Assembly (NCBI GenBank): GCA_005408345.1
Contig: SEMN01000415.1
Location: 400,166-464,165 of the forward strand
Reading direction: 5' to 3'
DNA: 64,000 bases
Source: Macquaria australasica
Lineage: Eukaryota > Chordata > Actinopteri > Centrarchiformes > Percichthyidae
Translations under genes and position numbers: made by a program
Shown: piece after piece, positions 38,201 to 48,400 of the stretch
Layout: each line of letters starts with the position of its first letter
How positions within the stretch are numbered: position 1 is the first letter of the stretch
The notes under the pieces: generated by a model
Told to the model about the DNA's origin: nothing
What the model saw: the letters and a program-made list of their open reading frames with translations, nothing else
The model's database searches: none

Positions 38201-41200
38201 ATTGTGGCAGGAGTGATTTCTATTGCTAAAAAAGGAAAGAAAAAAAAAGGAATTTACCATTACATCCATACATATTGATCATATAAGCTTTTCACACAGG
38301 GTATACACAAACTACTCACCTACCAGAACAACCAAAGTGACTGAGACAACTGTTACCAGCAATAAAGAGTAAGATATTGTCAGATTATTAAAAACTTAAC
38401 TTACAGTAGAATTTATAGTTCACTTACGATTTAACCTGTATTTCTGTGCAGTGCGGAGGACAAACCTTTAGACAAACTCACCCCCTCATCCATCAAAAAT
38501 GATCTCCCACCCATGGAAAGGTGATATTTTCATTCATCAAGCCTACATATGAATTATAGTGATCATGACGCCAGGAAATCAGTAATTATATACTGTAATA
38601 ACATATATTTTTTTCCTTACAGCAAAACAACTGCCTCCAGTGAGACTGTGACAGTGAAAAGCAGTGGTAATGGGTGAGTTACTGCACTGCACTTTTACAG
38701 TGATGGTGACATTTTATACCAGACAGTCAGATAAAAAATATTTTGTCTTGTTTTTTTGTTTTTTGTTTTTAGAAGTGGTATTAAAACTACAACCACAACA
38801 AGGACTTTGTTTACGTAAGATAAACCTTCATCAATCATGTTTTGAATAAATACACTCTCGGAAAATAAGGATTGCACTCATAATCTCCAAATATTCATAA
38901 TATTATTGTCTTTACAGGCCTGAGGATGACCTGTATGACACCCTCCTGCCAAAATCCATCACATCTAATCTGCCCTTAGACAGGTGATATTTTCATTCAT
39001 CAAGCCTAGAAAATGAATGATATTGATCCTGATGCCTGGCAATCAGTAATTAAATAAATGTATATTTTCTTCTTTACAGCAAAAAAACCTCCACGACTGA
39101 GACTGTGCTAGTGAAAAGCAGCACTGACACTAAGTGAGTTTCATCCCATTGTGGGTATAATGCAGGGGAGGCTGTGCAATATCTTGGTTTTTTTTCATAG
39201 ATAATATTAAAGGATGAGTCAGGTGGTATTCTAGTTTTTTGTCAACAAATCCCATCAAAATATGAAAACCAACAATTAATTGATTATACAATCAAGTACA
39301 AGCACACATGTAGACTAATGTTGGCCTTATCCTTTAAAACTTTGACTTCAACAAGGATATCCTCTATATACTGTTATGTCACTGAGCCCTTACATAATGA
39401 ATATTGTTCTCTAGAGACATGTAGGCTAATTAGAGGCCCAGATGGCCTGTAGGTGTGTGTCTGGTGTGTGAGTGAATAGTGTGGTCTTCCAATGCCTGGT
39501 GCCCCCTTCAGTGTGTCTGTGCCTTACATCCACAGAGCCAGGGGAACAGCGTATAAATAAAATAATTACATTTAAGTAATATTATCCTACCAGTATTGGT
39601 TTCTGTTTTGCATTTAAGTGAGACTATGTTACTTTTGAAAGAACAAATAACAGAATGTTGAATTCATAAGCAATAAAAAGCACCCTTACTCCATTCAGTA
39701 CACTTAAATCTGTATCACTTACAATTGAACCTGTATTTCTGTGCAGTGCGGAGGACAAACTTTTAGACAAACTCACCCCCTCATCTATCAAGAATAACTT
39801 CTCACCCATGGACAGGTGATATTTTCATTCATCAAGCCTACATATGAATTATATTGATCATTACGCCAGGAAATTAGCAATTATATACTGTAATAAATGT
39901 TTGTTTTTTTTCTTTACAGCAAAACAACCGTCTCTGTGAAAAGCAGTGGTAATGGGTGAGTTACTGCACTGCACTTTTACAGTGACGGTGACATTTTATA
40001 CCAGACTGTCAGATAAAAAATATTTTGTCTTGTTCTGTTTTTTTCAGAAATGGCATTAAGACTACAACCACGACAAGGACTTCCTCTGCGTAAGATAAAC
40101 CTTCATCAATCATGTTTTGAATAAATATACTCTCAGAAACTAAAGAATGCACTCACAGACACTCATAATCACCATATATTCATAATACTGTTGTCTTTAC
40201 AGGGCTGCCGACGACCTGTATGGCACCTTCCAGCCAAAATCCATCACATCTAATATGTCTTCTCCTGGGTGAGTGCAGGAGATGAATGACTGAGAATGTG
40301 CAATAGTTATTTGCATGTACAGTATAGTTATCCCAGTTTCTTCTGACATTGTCTTTAGTGGAGGAAGCCCAAGTCTGGCATCGCCATCCTCCACCCGCAG
40401 AACCACCAGGTAAAAATGCTGACTACTGTGCAATGCACTTTAAACTGATAGAGACCCAACAACTCGGAACTTTTAAAGAGCCAAGTAGGATAAGACTGGG
40501 TTAAGATGCCCCCTTAAGAGCATTGTCTATTTACAGAGTATAATCTACTTAGTACTGGAATGTGTGTATGTACAGTATGCTCGTCTATAAACCACTCCAG
40601 ATTTGGTGGTAAAGTGTTGGTAGAGTATTAAATGTGTAATTTTGATTTTAGCAATATACAGATTTTATAATATACATAAAAAAAAAATACTATTGTCATT
40701 TAAAGTGACTAAAATAAAATCATTTTGAACAGCCAAGTTAATCTAAAAAGGCCACTGTAATGAAGTTTAGCTGTTGAAGGTTTAGGCCTCAAACAAAACA
40801 AAAGAACAAACCATATTTCAATCCGTTTTTTACAGTTTAAAGGGAGATCTATGAAATGATTTATCCCCCACTAATCTGTCTTTTAATCTGAATGCTGAAT
40901 GTGGTCAGCGTTTAGGTTTTTCTGTGAGCAAATGCTAACATTTGCTAATTAGCAATAAACACAGAGTACCGCTGAGGCTGACGCGAATGGCTTTAGTTTT
41001 GCAATTATTTAGTCAAGAATTATCAAAGCTTTAATGAGATAATTGACATAACATAAACAGTGTTTGTGATACCTATATTATAACATGATATATTAATTAT
41101 AATATCATTATGAAGATTCAAATAAATACATAAATTAAAGCAATGTTCAGTAGTTACCATATCCGACTCATTCTTATACCTGTTTGACACACAGCTACAG

Positions 41201-43823
41201 CTCGTACACTGATGATAGTCCCTTCACCCGCACCACCTCCTACACCATCAGTAGCAGCAGGTAATCATTTGACTGTTATCTCTCATATTCAAACACACGC
41301 CTCTTGCAGGAGTGTCTCTGCCTATACAATGTGGCTGCTGTCTTTCTATTATCCCTAATCTGTTCTTTGTTTGCACACACAGTGACAACTACAACAGCGA
41401 CCGTAAAAACTACTCTTACTCCAGACCAGACTCCAGGTAAGAAGCAGAACAAACTAAGACCTTACATAATGATTTTTCTTTCCATTCTCTCTGAGTGTGC
41501 AGTAAGCAAGACTCTAAATCTCGCATCTCACAATCTGTGGTTCATTTTGTCTTTGTATAGTTACGAGTACAGCAGTATCACCAGTCCCTCTCTCTACTCC
41601 TCATCATACAGAAGCAGCAGGTATTCAATGATATTAAATATGGCTGGGTTTAATATTGGTCTACAAACATGATATGAGAGTAAAGCAAGACTCTGTCACT
41701 TGTAGAAACTGATACCTGTGTAACTCTCACAGCAGGTCAGATGACAGTCTGGCAGATCCAATCTACTCTAAATCCTCCTCGACGAGTGTGTATGCAGCTC
41801 CTGAGAGGTAGGAAAAGTGAGACAACATTCTTTCTTGACCTTGGAAACAGTAGTTTACCAATAAACCAGACTAAGAGCCTGCAGCACAGCGGTGCTTTGA
41901 GCTAAATGCTAATGTCAGCATGCTGACATGCTCACAGTGGCGATGCTAACATGGTGATGTTAAGCAGGTATAATGTTTGCCATGCTCACTATCTTAGTTT
42001 AGCGTGTTAGCATGCTAACGGCTAATTAACACAAACACAAATTACACCCGAGGCTGATGGGAATTTCATTAATCCTGCAGGTAGGCCTATTTGGTAAAAT
42101 AAACCAAAGTATTGGACAAATTGAAATTTTGACCTGATGGTGGTGCTACATGAAAAGTTAAGGGCTCACCAAAGTTATAGCAATCCCTCCTGAAGGGGGC
42201 ATTAATGCCTGAACAAAATTTCTTGGCTATCCATCCAACAGTTGTTGAGGCGTTTCACTCAAAACCGTAAATGTCAACCTCATGGTGGTGGTAGAGGAAA
42301 AGTCAGGGGATCACCAAAATCTGCAGGATTCCTTGTTGGGGGACCATGAATGTCTGTACCAAATTTTGTGCCAATCCATCCAATAGTTGTCATGATATAA
42401 AAATGTAAACCTGCTGGTGGTGCTGGAGGAAAAGTCAGGGGATCACCAAAGTTATAGGCATTCACCTTCTGAGGACCATGAATATGTGTAGAAACTTTTA
42501 TGACAGTCCATCCAATAATGTTTAGATAGTTCAGTCTGGACCAAAGTGGTGGACCGACCGACCAACAGACAGTGCTCCATCTCTAGAGCGAGCGAGGTCC
42601 ACTTATTAGCTTTTTCCTAGAGTTTTCAACCCACATATAGTATGGAGCATGGGCTAAGATTTTTTGTTTTTGACAAACTACCATTTCCAAGGTCAAGAAT
42701 GAACTTAGAATATAATGTATTCTATTATGATTCATATTATGATGATGTTCTTTTAATATATTGATTTCTGTCAACGTCTGTCCCATACAGGACGGTGCTT
42801 GAGAAAGACCTGTGCACCGTCTGCCGTAAGCCCTTCACTGGTGATGCCAAGATGGTCCTGGATGACATGAAGATCAACTGCCACGCTTCCTGCTTTAAAG
42901 TGAGCCGATTAGTTTTGCCTCTCCTTCCATAAAAGTCAGCAGCAAGCGGTGGTCGAAAAAGAAGTATTTATTTAGATGCTTTACTTAAATCTTAAAGCCT
43001 CTGCTAACCAAAATCCAACCACACAGATGTTTCACTTATGCTGCATAATTAGACCTCTTCAAGTGTCCCAGTAAACCATGACAGTGTGTCAGTGAGCCAG
43101 CATACACAAAACCAGGGGCTAAATGCTAAATGGAATTCAGCCATCGTTGATTTTAATATTTACACCTGGGCCTTTTCCTGCTGTGACATGTCGAAACATC
43201 TTCTGTGAAATTCTTATTAGTATACAGAATTGGGGACATCACATAATATCTTGCATAGTTCCACCCAACTTACACCTGGCTAGAAGTCTAATCAACTGGA
43301 GTAACTGAAAACACCTGTGTGGGTGATCAGAGCCTTTAATTTGCAAAGTAACAAGTAACTACAGCTGTCAGATAAATGTAGTGGAGTAAAAGGCACAATA
43401 TTTTCCTTCTGAAATGTAGGGAAGTAGAATTATATATCTGCATAAAATGGAAATACTTAAGTCAATGTACTTAGTTACTTCCTGCCACTGGCAACAAGGT
43501 GTTATCAGGATTTGTGTGCAGCTGGCTGCTCAGCATGTGTCTCCTTCCTCATGTGAGTGTTTGTTTGTGTTTTGGCAGTGTTCGGTGTGTAACAGAACTC
43601 TGGGTCACATGAAAGCTGGGGACAGCATGTGGATCTACAAAAGCATGGTGCACTGTGAGAACTGCTTTGAGGTCACCAGAGGTAAAAGAGTTTACTTCCA
43701 GTTCTGCGGCTTCATGAAAGTCCAGTGAATAAATGTTCATGTGTATTTGTTTGATGATGAAAACACCTTGCATTAAACGGGTAAAATGTGTTGTTTTCTT
43801 CCGCAGATAAATGGCGACGCTGA
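34816..43823 (+). CDS. scel: scel (sciellin), complete, 28 coding exons, 543 aa
   Basis: Sciellin is a precursor of the cornified envelope in stratified epithelia, cross-linked by transglutaminase; in fish a role in surface epidermis is inferred. The N-terminus has the family signature LLKDNSWIKK (human LQDNSWIKK) followed by NFGRSVLGRYRSSETLD (human NYGRVVLNRHNSHDALD). The middle is low-complexity Ser/Thr/Lys-rich sequence with four short repeats of the form (E)D.L.D.L.P.SI, comparable to the human LDNLIKV repeats. The C-terminus is one LIM domain: CTVC...H..C..C (exon 26), CSVC...C..C (exon 27), ending DKWRR-stop (human AKWIQ). The human protein is 688 residues; this one is shorter mainly because it has fewer repeats. 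All joins use GT-AG sites and phases agree. The neighbour order mycbp2-scel-slain1 supports the name. Confidence 0.93.
35196..35226. repeat. (TCAA)n microsatellite
   Basis: About eight TCAA units in scel intron 1. Confidence 0.9.
35811..35842. repeat. (AC)n microsatellite
   Basis: About 15 AC units with one interruption, in scel intron 2. Confidence 0.9.
37251..38182. mobile_element. TIR mini-element(s), CAGTGGTGGAA family
   Basis: Begins CAGTGGTGGAAGAAGTACT and the complement of its end (38182) reads CAGTGGTGGAAAGTAACTAAG. An internal inverted copy of the same terminus ends near 37679 (CTTCTTCCACCACT), so the stretch is either one element with an internal inverted end or two adjacent elements. 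It fills most of the 1.07-kb scel intron 10. The sequence is non-coding. Its ends look like non-autonomous hAT-type elements that I recall as common in teleosts; a clear 8-bp target duplication was not verified. Confidence 0.7.
38452..40268 (+). repeat. scel: tandem duplication of scel exons 12-15 as exons 17-20
   Basis: The block 38452-38983 and the block 39747-40268 match in exons and introns. Both first exons begin TGCGGAGGACAAAC and are followed by an intron starting GTGATATTTTCATTCATCAA. Both second introns contain TTACTGCACTGCACTTTTAC and GACATTTTATACCAGAC. Both fourth exons contain CCAAAATCCATCACATCTAA. The intron after exon 15 is itself homologous to those after exons 12 and 17, showing an older, smaller duplication nested in the newer one. 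Confidence 0.88.
40905..40985. repeat. short fragment of interspersed repeat
   Basis: Contains ATGCTAACATTTGCTAATTA and a GCTGAGGCTGACGCGAATGG segment. These are related to the longer repeat beginning near 41890 (GAGGCTGATGGGAAT). It is in scel intron 21. Confidence 0.55.
41890..42595. repeat. interspersed repeat with about 3 degenerate tandem units
   Basis: In scel intron 25. Starts with ATGCTAATGTCAGCATGCTG-type sequence, then about three diverged units of 115-130 bp. Each unit contains a TGGTGGTG...AAAAGT..GGG.(A/T)CACCAAA core, a CCTGAA/TGAATG-type middle and ATCCATCCAA(C/T)A near its end (units near 42132, 42275 and 42408). This resembles a multicopy repeat I recall from many fish genomes; I cannot name the family. 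Confidence 0.65.
42791..43823 (+). other. scel: scel LIM domain, exons 26-28
   Basis: Exons 42791-42899, 43579-43681 and 43807-43823. Zinc ligands visible: C-x2-C, then H-x2-C in exon 26; C-x2-C and the terminal C-x2-C in exon 27. The intron falls just before the first Cys of the second zinc module. The last exon codes only five full residues and the stop. Confidence 0.93.
42945..43490. mobile_element. decayed copy of the CAGTGGTGGAA element
   Basis: Left end AGCGGTGGTCGAAAAAGAAG and right end TACTTAGTTACTTCCTGCCA match, with substitutions, the ends of the element in scel intron 10. The inner segment 43345-43470 matches the right half of that copy (for example AGTAACAAGTAACTACAGCT against AGTAACTAGTAACTGTAGCT). 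It lies in scel intron 26. Confidence 0.6.
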
Positions 43824-44182
43824 GTTTCTCCCCAGCCTTCACTGGAGATACAGCACATGTGGAAAATGGATTCCTGTTTATCAATATATTTTGGGTGACA
43901 TGGGACTGTCCTGTACTTATGTTTTTGTAAGCTGACAGAGCTTTATCTGGTCATCTGACATATGACAGTTACATTATGAATATAAAGTTTTTAGTAACAT
44001 GCATGCACTATTGCAGCTAGTTTTTACTGTGTTGTTGACGTCATCATATTGCTGTCTCGGTATCTACCCCTTTCACAAATTTGAGATAGCATTTCTGATA
44101 TGCAGCCTTTTAGGGCGACTCTTGTGTGTAACATGATGGGAGATATTGCAAGATTTATGGCCGGGGGCTTTTTTCTGTGTGC

Positions 44183-44188
44183 AATAAA
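44183..44188 (+). terminator. scel: candidate scel polyadenylation signal
   Basis: Canonical AATAAA 360 bp after the scel stop. A second candidate AATAAA lies at 44407-44412. Which is used cannot be decided from sequence. Confidence 0.45.
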
Positions 44189-44419
44189 GGCAATCAATAT
44201 ATCTTTATCTAAAAAATATGAGTAAAAATGTGTCAATTATTTTTAGTGTTTAATTACCTTGATCTTTGTTCATATCATTGTTTACTATTTAATTATTCGT
44301 ATGTATGAAGTATGGTGATCTGAAGTATTTGTTTCTCTTTACTGTCATTTTACTAATTGAATTGAAATTCTACAGCATTTTATTGATTATTTCTTTGTGT
44401 TAATCAAATAAAATGTAAA

Positions 44420-45235
44420 AGTAGGGGAGAGTAAACGGTCATGTTATAAAGCTAACGTCAGCTTGGTCACAGTTAATGGGTGTAAATATTTTGCAACCAC
44501 TAGTCTCTGTAAGACATTTGTGTGGTGCAACCTCTTTTATTTTAGTAAATCTCTTATTTAAGTAAACATTTCTGTTATAACGAGGTTAAATATGAACTTA
44601 TAAAGAGCTAGCTCAATTGGCTCCTGTCGGGATTTTACGTTCTACCCAAAAAATTACACATGGTAGGTATTTTACAGGCTGGTTCCAGTACTTTTAGACT
44701 CAATATATGTATCTAAGTTTGACTACTACTCAAATAAATTAATAAATTATTTGATATTTCTCCACCAGAAATGTATTCTAGACAGTATGGAGAAGTCTTT
44801 GAAAGAGCATGAGACTTTCATTTACAGGAAAAAAAATATAGAAAATACAATTCAACTATTCAGTTAATTCATATTTTAAAAGAAATCCAACTATGTCAAA
44901 CATTTTAGATGCTTGCGTTGATGTTTGGGTTGGGGGATAGTGTTTGGGGGACTTGACCATAGTATTTCTAAAATGATATCTGGCTCATGTATTTCATGTA
45001 GTTCTTCAAATTAATTTTTGTTAATGAGTGTCAAAAAAAATAATGATTGCATCCACTGTGATTCAAAACTGTAAATACTGATGCATGAAACGTGGAAAAG
45101 TCAAAGAGGTGCAAAATACTCTTTGTAGGCGTCTATGTGTGTTCGTTGAAAGCGCCCATAATAAATACTTCCTCAGCGGTGGTGTGATGGGAGTTGAACT
45201 CCAAGCTGCTGACCAATGAGATGGAGGTTGTGTTA
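44420..45235. other. scel-slain1 intergenic region
   Basis: About 0.8 kb, AT-rich, between the putative scel 3' end and the slain1 first exon. No gene, RNA or repeat could be supported. Confidence 0.6.
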
Positions 45236-45241
45236 TCATCC

Positions 45242-45275
45242 CAGCAGCAGCAGCAGCAGCATCAGTGTGTGTATC

Positions 45276-45335
<60 letters not shown>
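45242..45335. repeat. compound microsatellite (CAG)6-(GT)n-(GA)22
   Basis: Three abutting simple repeats: CAG units (45242-45260), interrupted GT (45264-45290) and a pure GA run (45291-45335). The tract lies about 105-200 bp upstream of the slain1 start codon, in its promoter or 5' UTR. Confidence 0.92.
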
Positions 45336-45337
<2 letters not shown>

Positions 45338-45439
45338 TAGTAGCTTTAAACGGGGGGATCTGGACACCCTCTCTGAATTGAATAGGACCCTCTGCAGGCA
45401 GGCCGTGCTTTTTGCCCCTCTCAATGTGCTTTTTACCAA

Positions 45440-48400
45440 ATGGAAGCAGAGGTGTTGAACCCCCGGATGATGGCAGACGTCAATGGCAACAATAAAATCA
45501 CCAACGCGGAGCTGGAGGTGTTAAAGCTTCAGGAATTGGTCCGAAAATTGGAGAAGCAAAACGAACAATTGCGGACCAGAGCGAACGCTGTAAACAATTG
45601 CTCCATCGGCCCTCGTCTCCAGACCTCGTTGTCGTGTCTGCACGGGGGTACGGCGTGCCCGAGTGACAATTTCTCCTCTAAATATGGCATTTCGAGTCCG
45701 ACACAGTCGCATCCGTGTGCCCCCGGACCCCGAGGTTCAACGGAGGAGCCGTTCGCCTATTTTCAGCCGATCTCGGTGTCTCCTGACGCCGATGGGGAGG
45801 ACAGCGGCGCCGCCGGAGCCACAACTGTTTTGGATGAGGTTGATATTTTGGACCTCAACACCGTGCTTCCTGTCGGAGAGCCCGATAGCTGGTAACTACT
45901 CTGTTTATATCAGCCACTTTGTTGCAGCCACATGTATGTGAATCTACACTGAAAAATCAGCGTCCCTTGTGTTTCTCTGACCATAGTAGATGCTTCATAG
46001 GCCACAGGATTGCCAACTAGCCACAGTTTTGTGACATGATGTGTAATACTAACCTGCTTCCCCTTATTGATTACATTATTGATTCCTGTCCTAGTGGAAT
46101 AGACCTGCAGACAGTGGCAAACAGAGCGACTTTTTACAAGAGGAACAAGAACAGAAAGAGATTTGACACAAGCTTTGGGCATCCCAGAATGCACCGTGCA
46201 TGCAGCATAGGTATCTATTCAGAGTAAGACAGCGCTGGGATGAAATTAGAAACAATGACCCCCTTCAGCCTGTGATCAAACAGCTCGGGTTTATGCGTGG
46301 TGTTCGGCCCCAGGCTCAACTACTTTGAAGCAGTGTATCTGCTGACTGAGGTAGCTCACACACTTTATGTATCTGATGCGATGGTGTGGAAAATGTAGCA
46401 CACAGCTGAATGCAGCACCCACTGTGTCGGTAGGCTATATCCTCACTCCATTTAACATAACTAATTGACCCCCAAGTCAGTAACACTGTGGCCTAGTTGC
46501 CGAATAAAAGGTCAGTTCTGCTTGGTTCATATTCTTGTAGCCTACTTGGACACAGAGGTGACACATCACTTTTCTACAACCCAGTTTAGTTCATTTTTAG
46601 GAATCTATCACTCCAGTCTAGCACAGTCACATACACCTATATACTGGATTTATTGATTTATTTTATAATCTTGTCATTATAAGCAGAATCAGCTTGTTTT
46701 ATGTCTTTATTCAGTGGTCAGATGCGTTCCACTGATAGCAAGCAGCTGATAAAATGGGGAACCAGTTTCCAGAGGTGATAAACTCCATTTCTTTTGGGTC
46801 TTGTCTGAGTACTGAGGGCTGCAACAAACAACTATTTTCAGTAGTCTTTTGATTATTTTCTCGATTCATTGATTCATCGTTTGGTGAATAACATCAGGAA
46901 ATAGTGGAATTATTATTATTATTATAATTTCCCAGAGCCCAAGATGGCATCTTCAAATTAAGTTTTTTATCTGACCAACAGTCCAGTTTCAATTTACTAT
47001 CATATTTGACAAGGAATCAGATCCTCAAATTGTAGAAGCTGAAACCAGAGAATATTTGGCATTTTTGTTGAAAAAAATAGTAAAATGATTAATCAAATAT
47101 CCAAATAGTTGCTGATTAGTCTTCTGTCGATTGTCTAATCTATTAATTGACTAATCGTTTCAGCGCTACAAGTATCTACCACCCACAATGAGAAGAGATG
47201 TAATCACAAATCCCTCCTGTGTCTCACTGTAGCAGTCACGTACTCACATCCTATACATCACTGCGCTGAATGAAGCTGTCACCGCTTGCATTTTTATTTT
47301 ACGCTGTTGGTTTCATAGTTTATGTTGTCGCCAGCAAAATGGCAGTTGCTCTTTGTGGAGATTTTGAACTTTTATGGTGTTTTGGCATTTGGATTTTATG
47401 AAAATCACTCCCTTTACACATCCTCTGCTATAAAGTGTCTGTTACCTCACTGGGTTGCTCGCCTGAGAAATATTGCTACTGTAAAACTCGTCCCTCCAGA
47501 TCTCTAAGATGTACAGTAACATAACTTCAGTTCTCCCTGTAAAGTAACAATATGGGTTATGGTTTAAAGGTGTCAGGACTAAACTGTGGGCTGTGCTGTG
47601 TGTTCCAGGCTGTATGTGAGTCCCAAGGCCAAGCTGCAGGGTGAGAGCATCCTCAGTCCTCTCCAGTGGTGCAGACAGGTACTGGACCACCCGGGGCCCG
47701 AAGTGGAGCTGGCTAAAATGACCCTCTGTCACAGACTGGACCAAGGTACAGTGTATTTACCACTCAGATTAACGGCCTTCATCTGCGGCCACATCTGGAC
47801 ATCTGTCTCTCGGGCTGCTGACATGTGATCATAAGCTCTGACACACTTCACCCACAAAATGTCTCCACGTGCAGGACAGGATTTCAGCAGCAATTTCTGA
47901 GCCGTGGGAGCGTTTCTCTGAACATAGCTCAACCGTTTCCAACCATTTGACCGTTTAACAACTTACCACAGAGTGATTATTTCTGTGGTAGCAGAGTTGG
48001 AAGGACTCCCATTTACACCTATCAGTATCTCCAGAGAACAGTTTAAGGGATTTGCTACTCTGCTGAAATAAAAATAATTCCATTTGGAGGAACTCATGCT
48101 GTGCTGTTGGATGGCATTACACTGTGTTAAGTGGAAAACAGTGGATTATATAGCTGTGGTATAAACCATTACCATACCATTACACTGCACTGCCAACAAG
48201 TGGTTCTGCAAACACATATTTTCCATATTTGACATTTTAAAGGAATGTTGAAAAAGCACAATTCAAGAGGAAAAAAATCAATTTTAAATTCAAATTCATG
48301 TTTTTTTAAATATTAAAGGAATACATTTTAGAAAATGTGCTTATTTTCTTGCAGAGAATTAGATGAGACGATTGATACCACTCTCATGTCTGTATGTTCA

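Larger units (their letters stand above)
38300..41807 (+). other. scel: scel exons 11-25: repeat region
   Basis: Coding exons 38300-38368, 38452-38520, 38623-38673, 38773-38814, 38918-38983, 39080-39133, 39747-39815, 39920-39955, 40048-40089, 40203-40268, 40359-40409, 41195-41260, 41383-41436, 41561-41620 and 41733-41807. Exons 12, 15, 17 and 20 each carry one sciellin-type repeat. Exons 13, 16 and 18 encode related SKTT...VKSS segments, and exons 14 and 19 encode IKTTTTRT segments. Exons 22-25 are Ser/Tyr-rich. Confidence 0.88.

Noticed and set aside
41304..41672. A 122-codon plus-strand frame in scel
   Set aside because: It is in a different phase from the exons it crosses (exons 23-24) and contains intron sequence.
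45236..45458. Arg-Glu or Ser-Leu repeat peptides
   Set aside because: They are translations of the GA/GT microsatellite. Considered only as a possible upstream frame, not as a protein gene.
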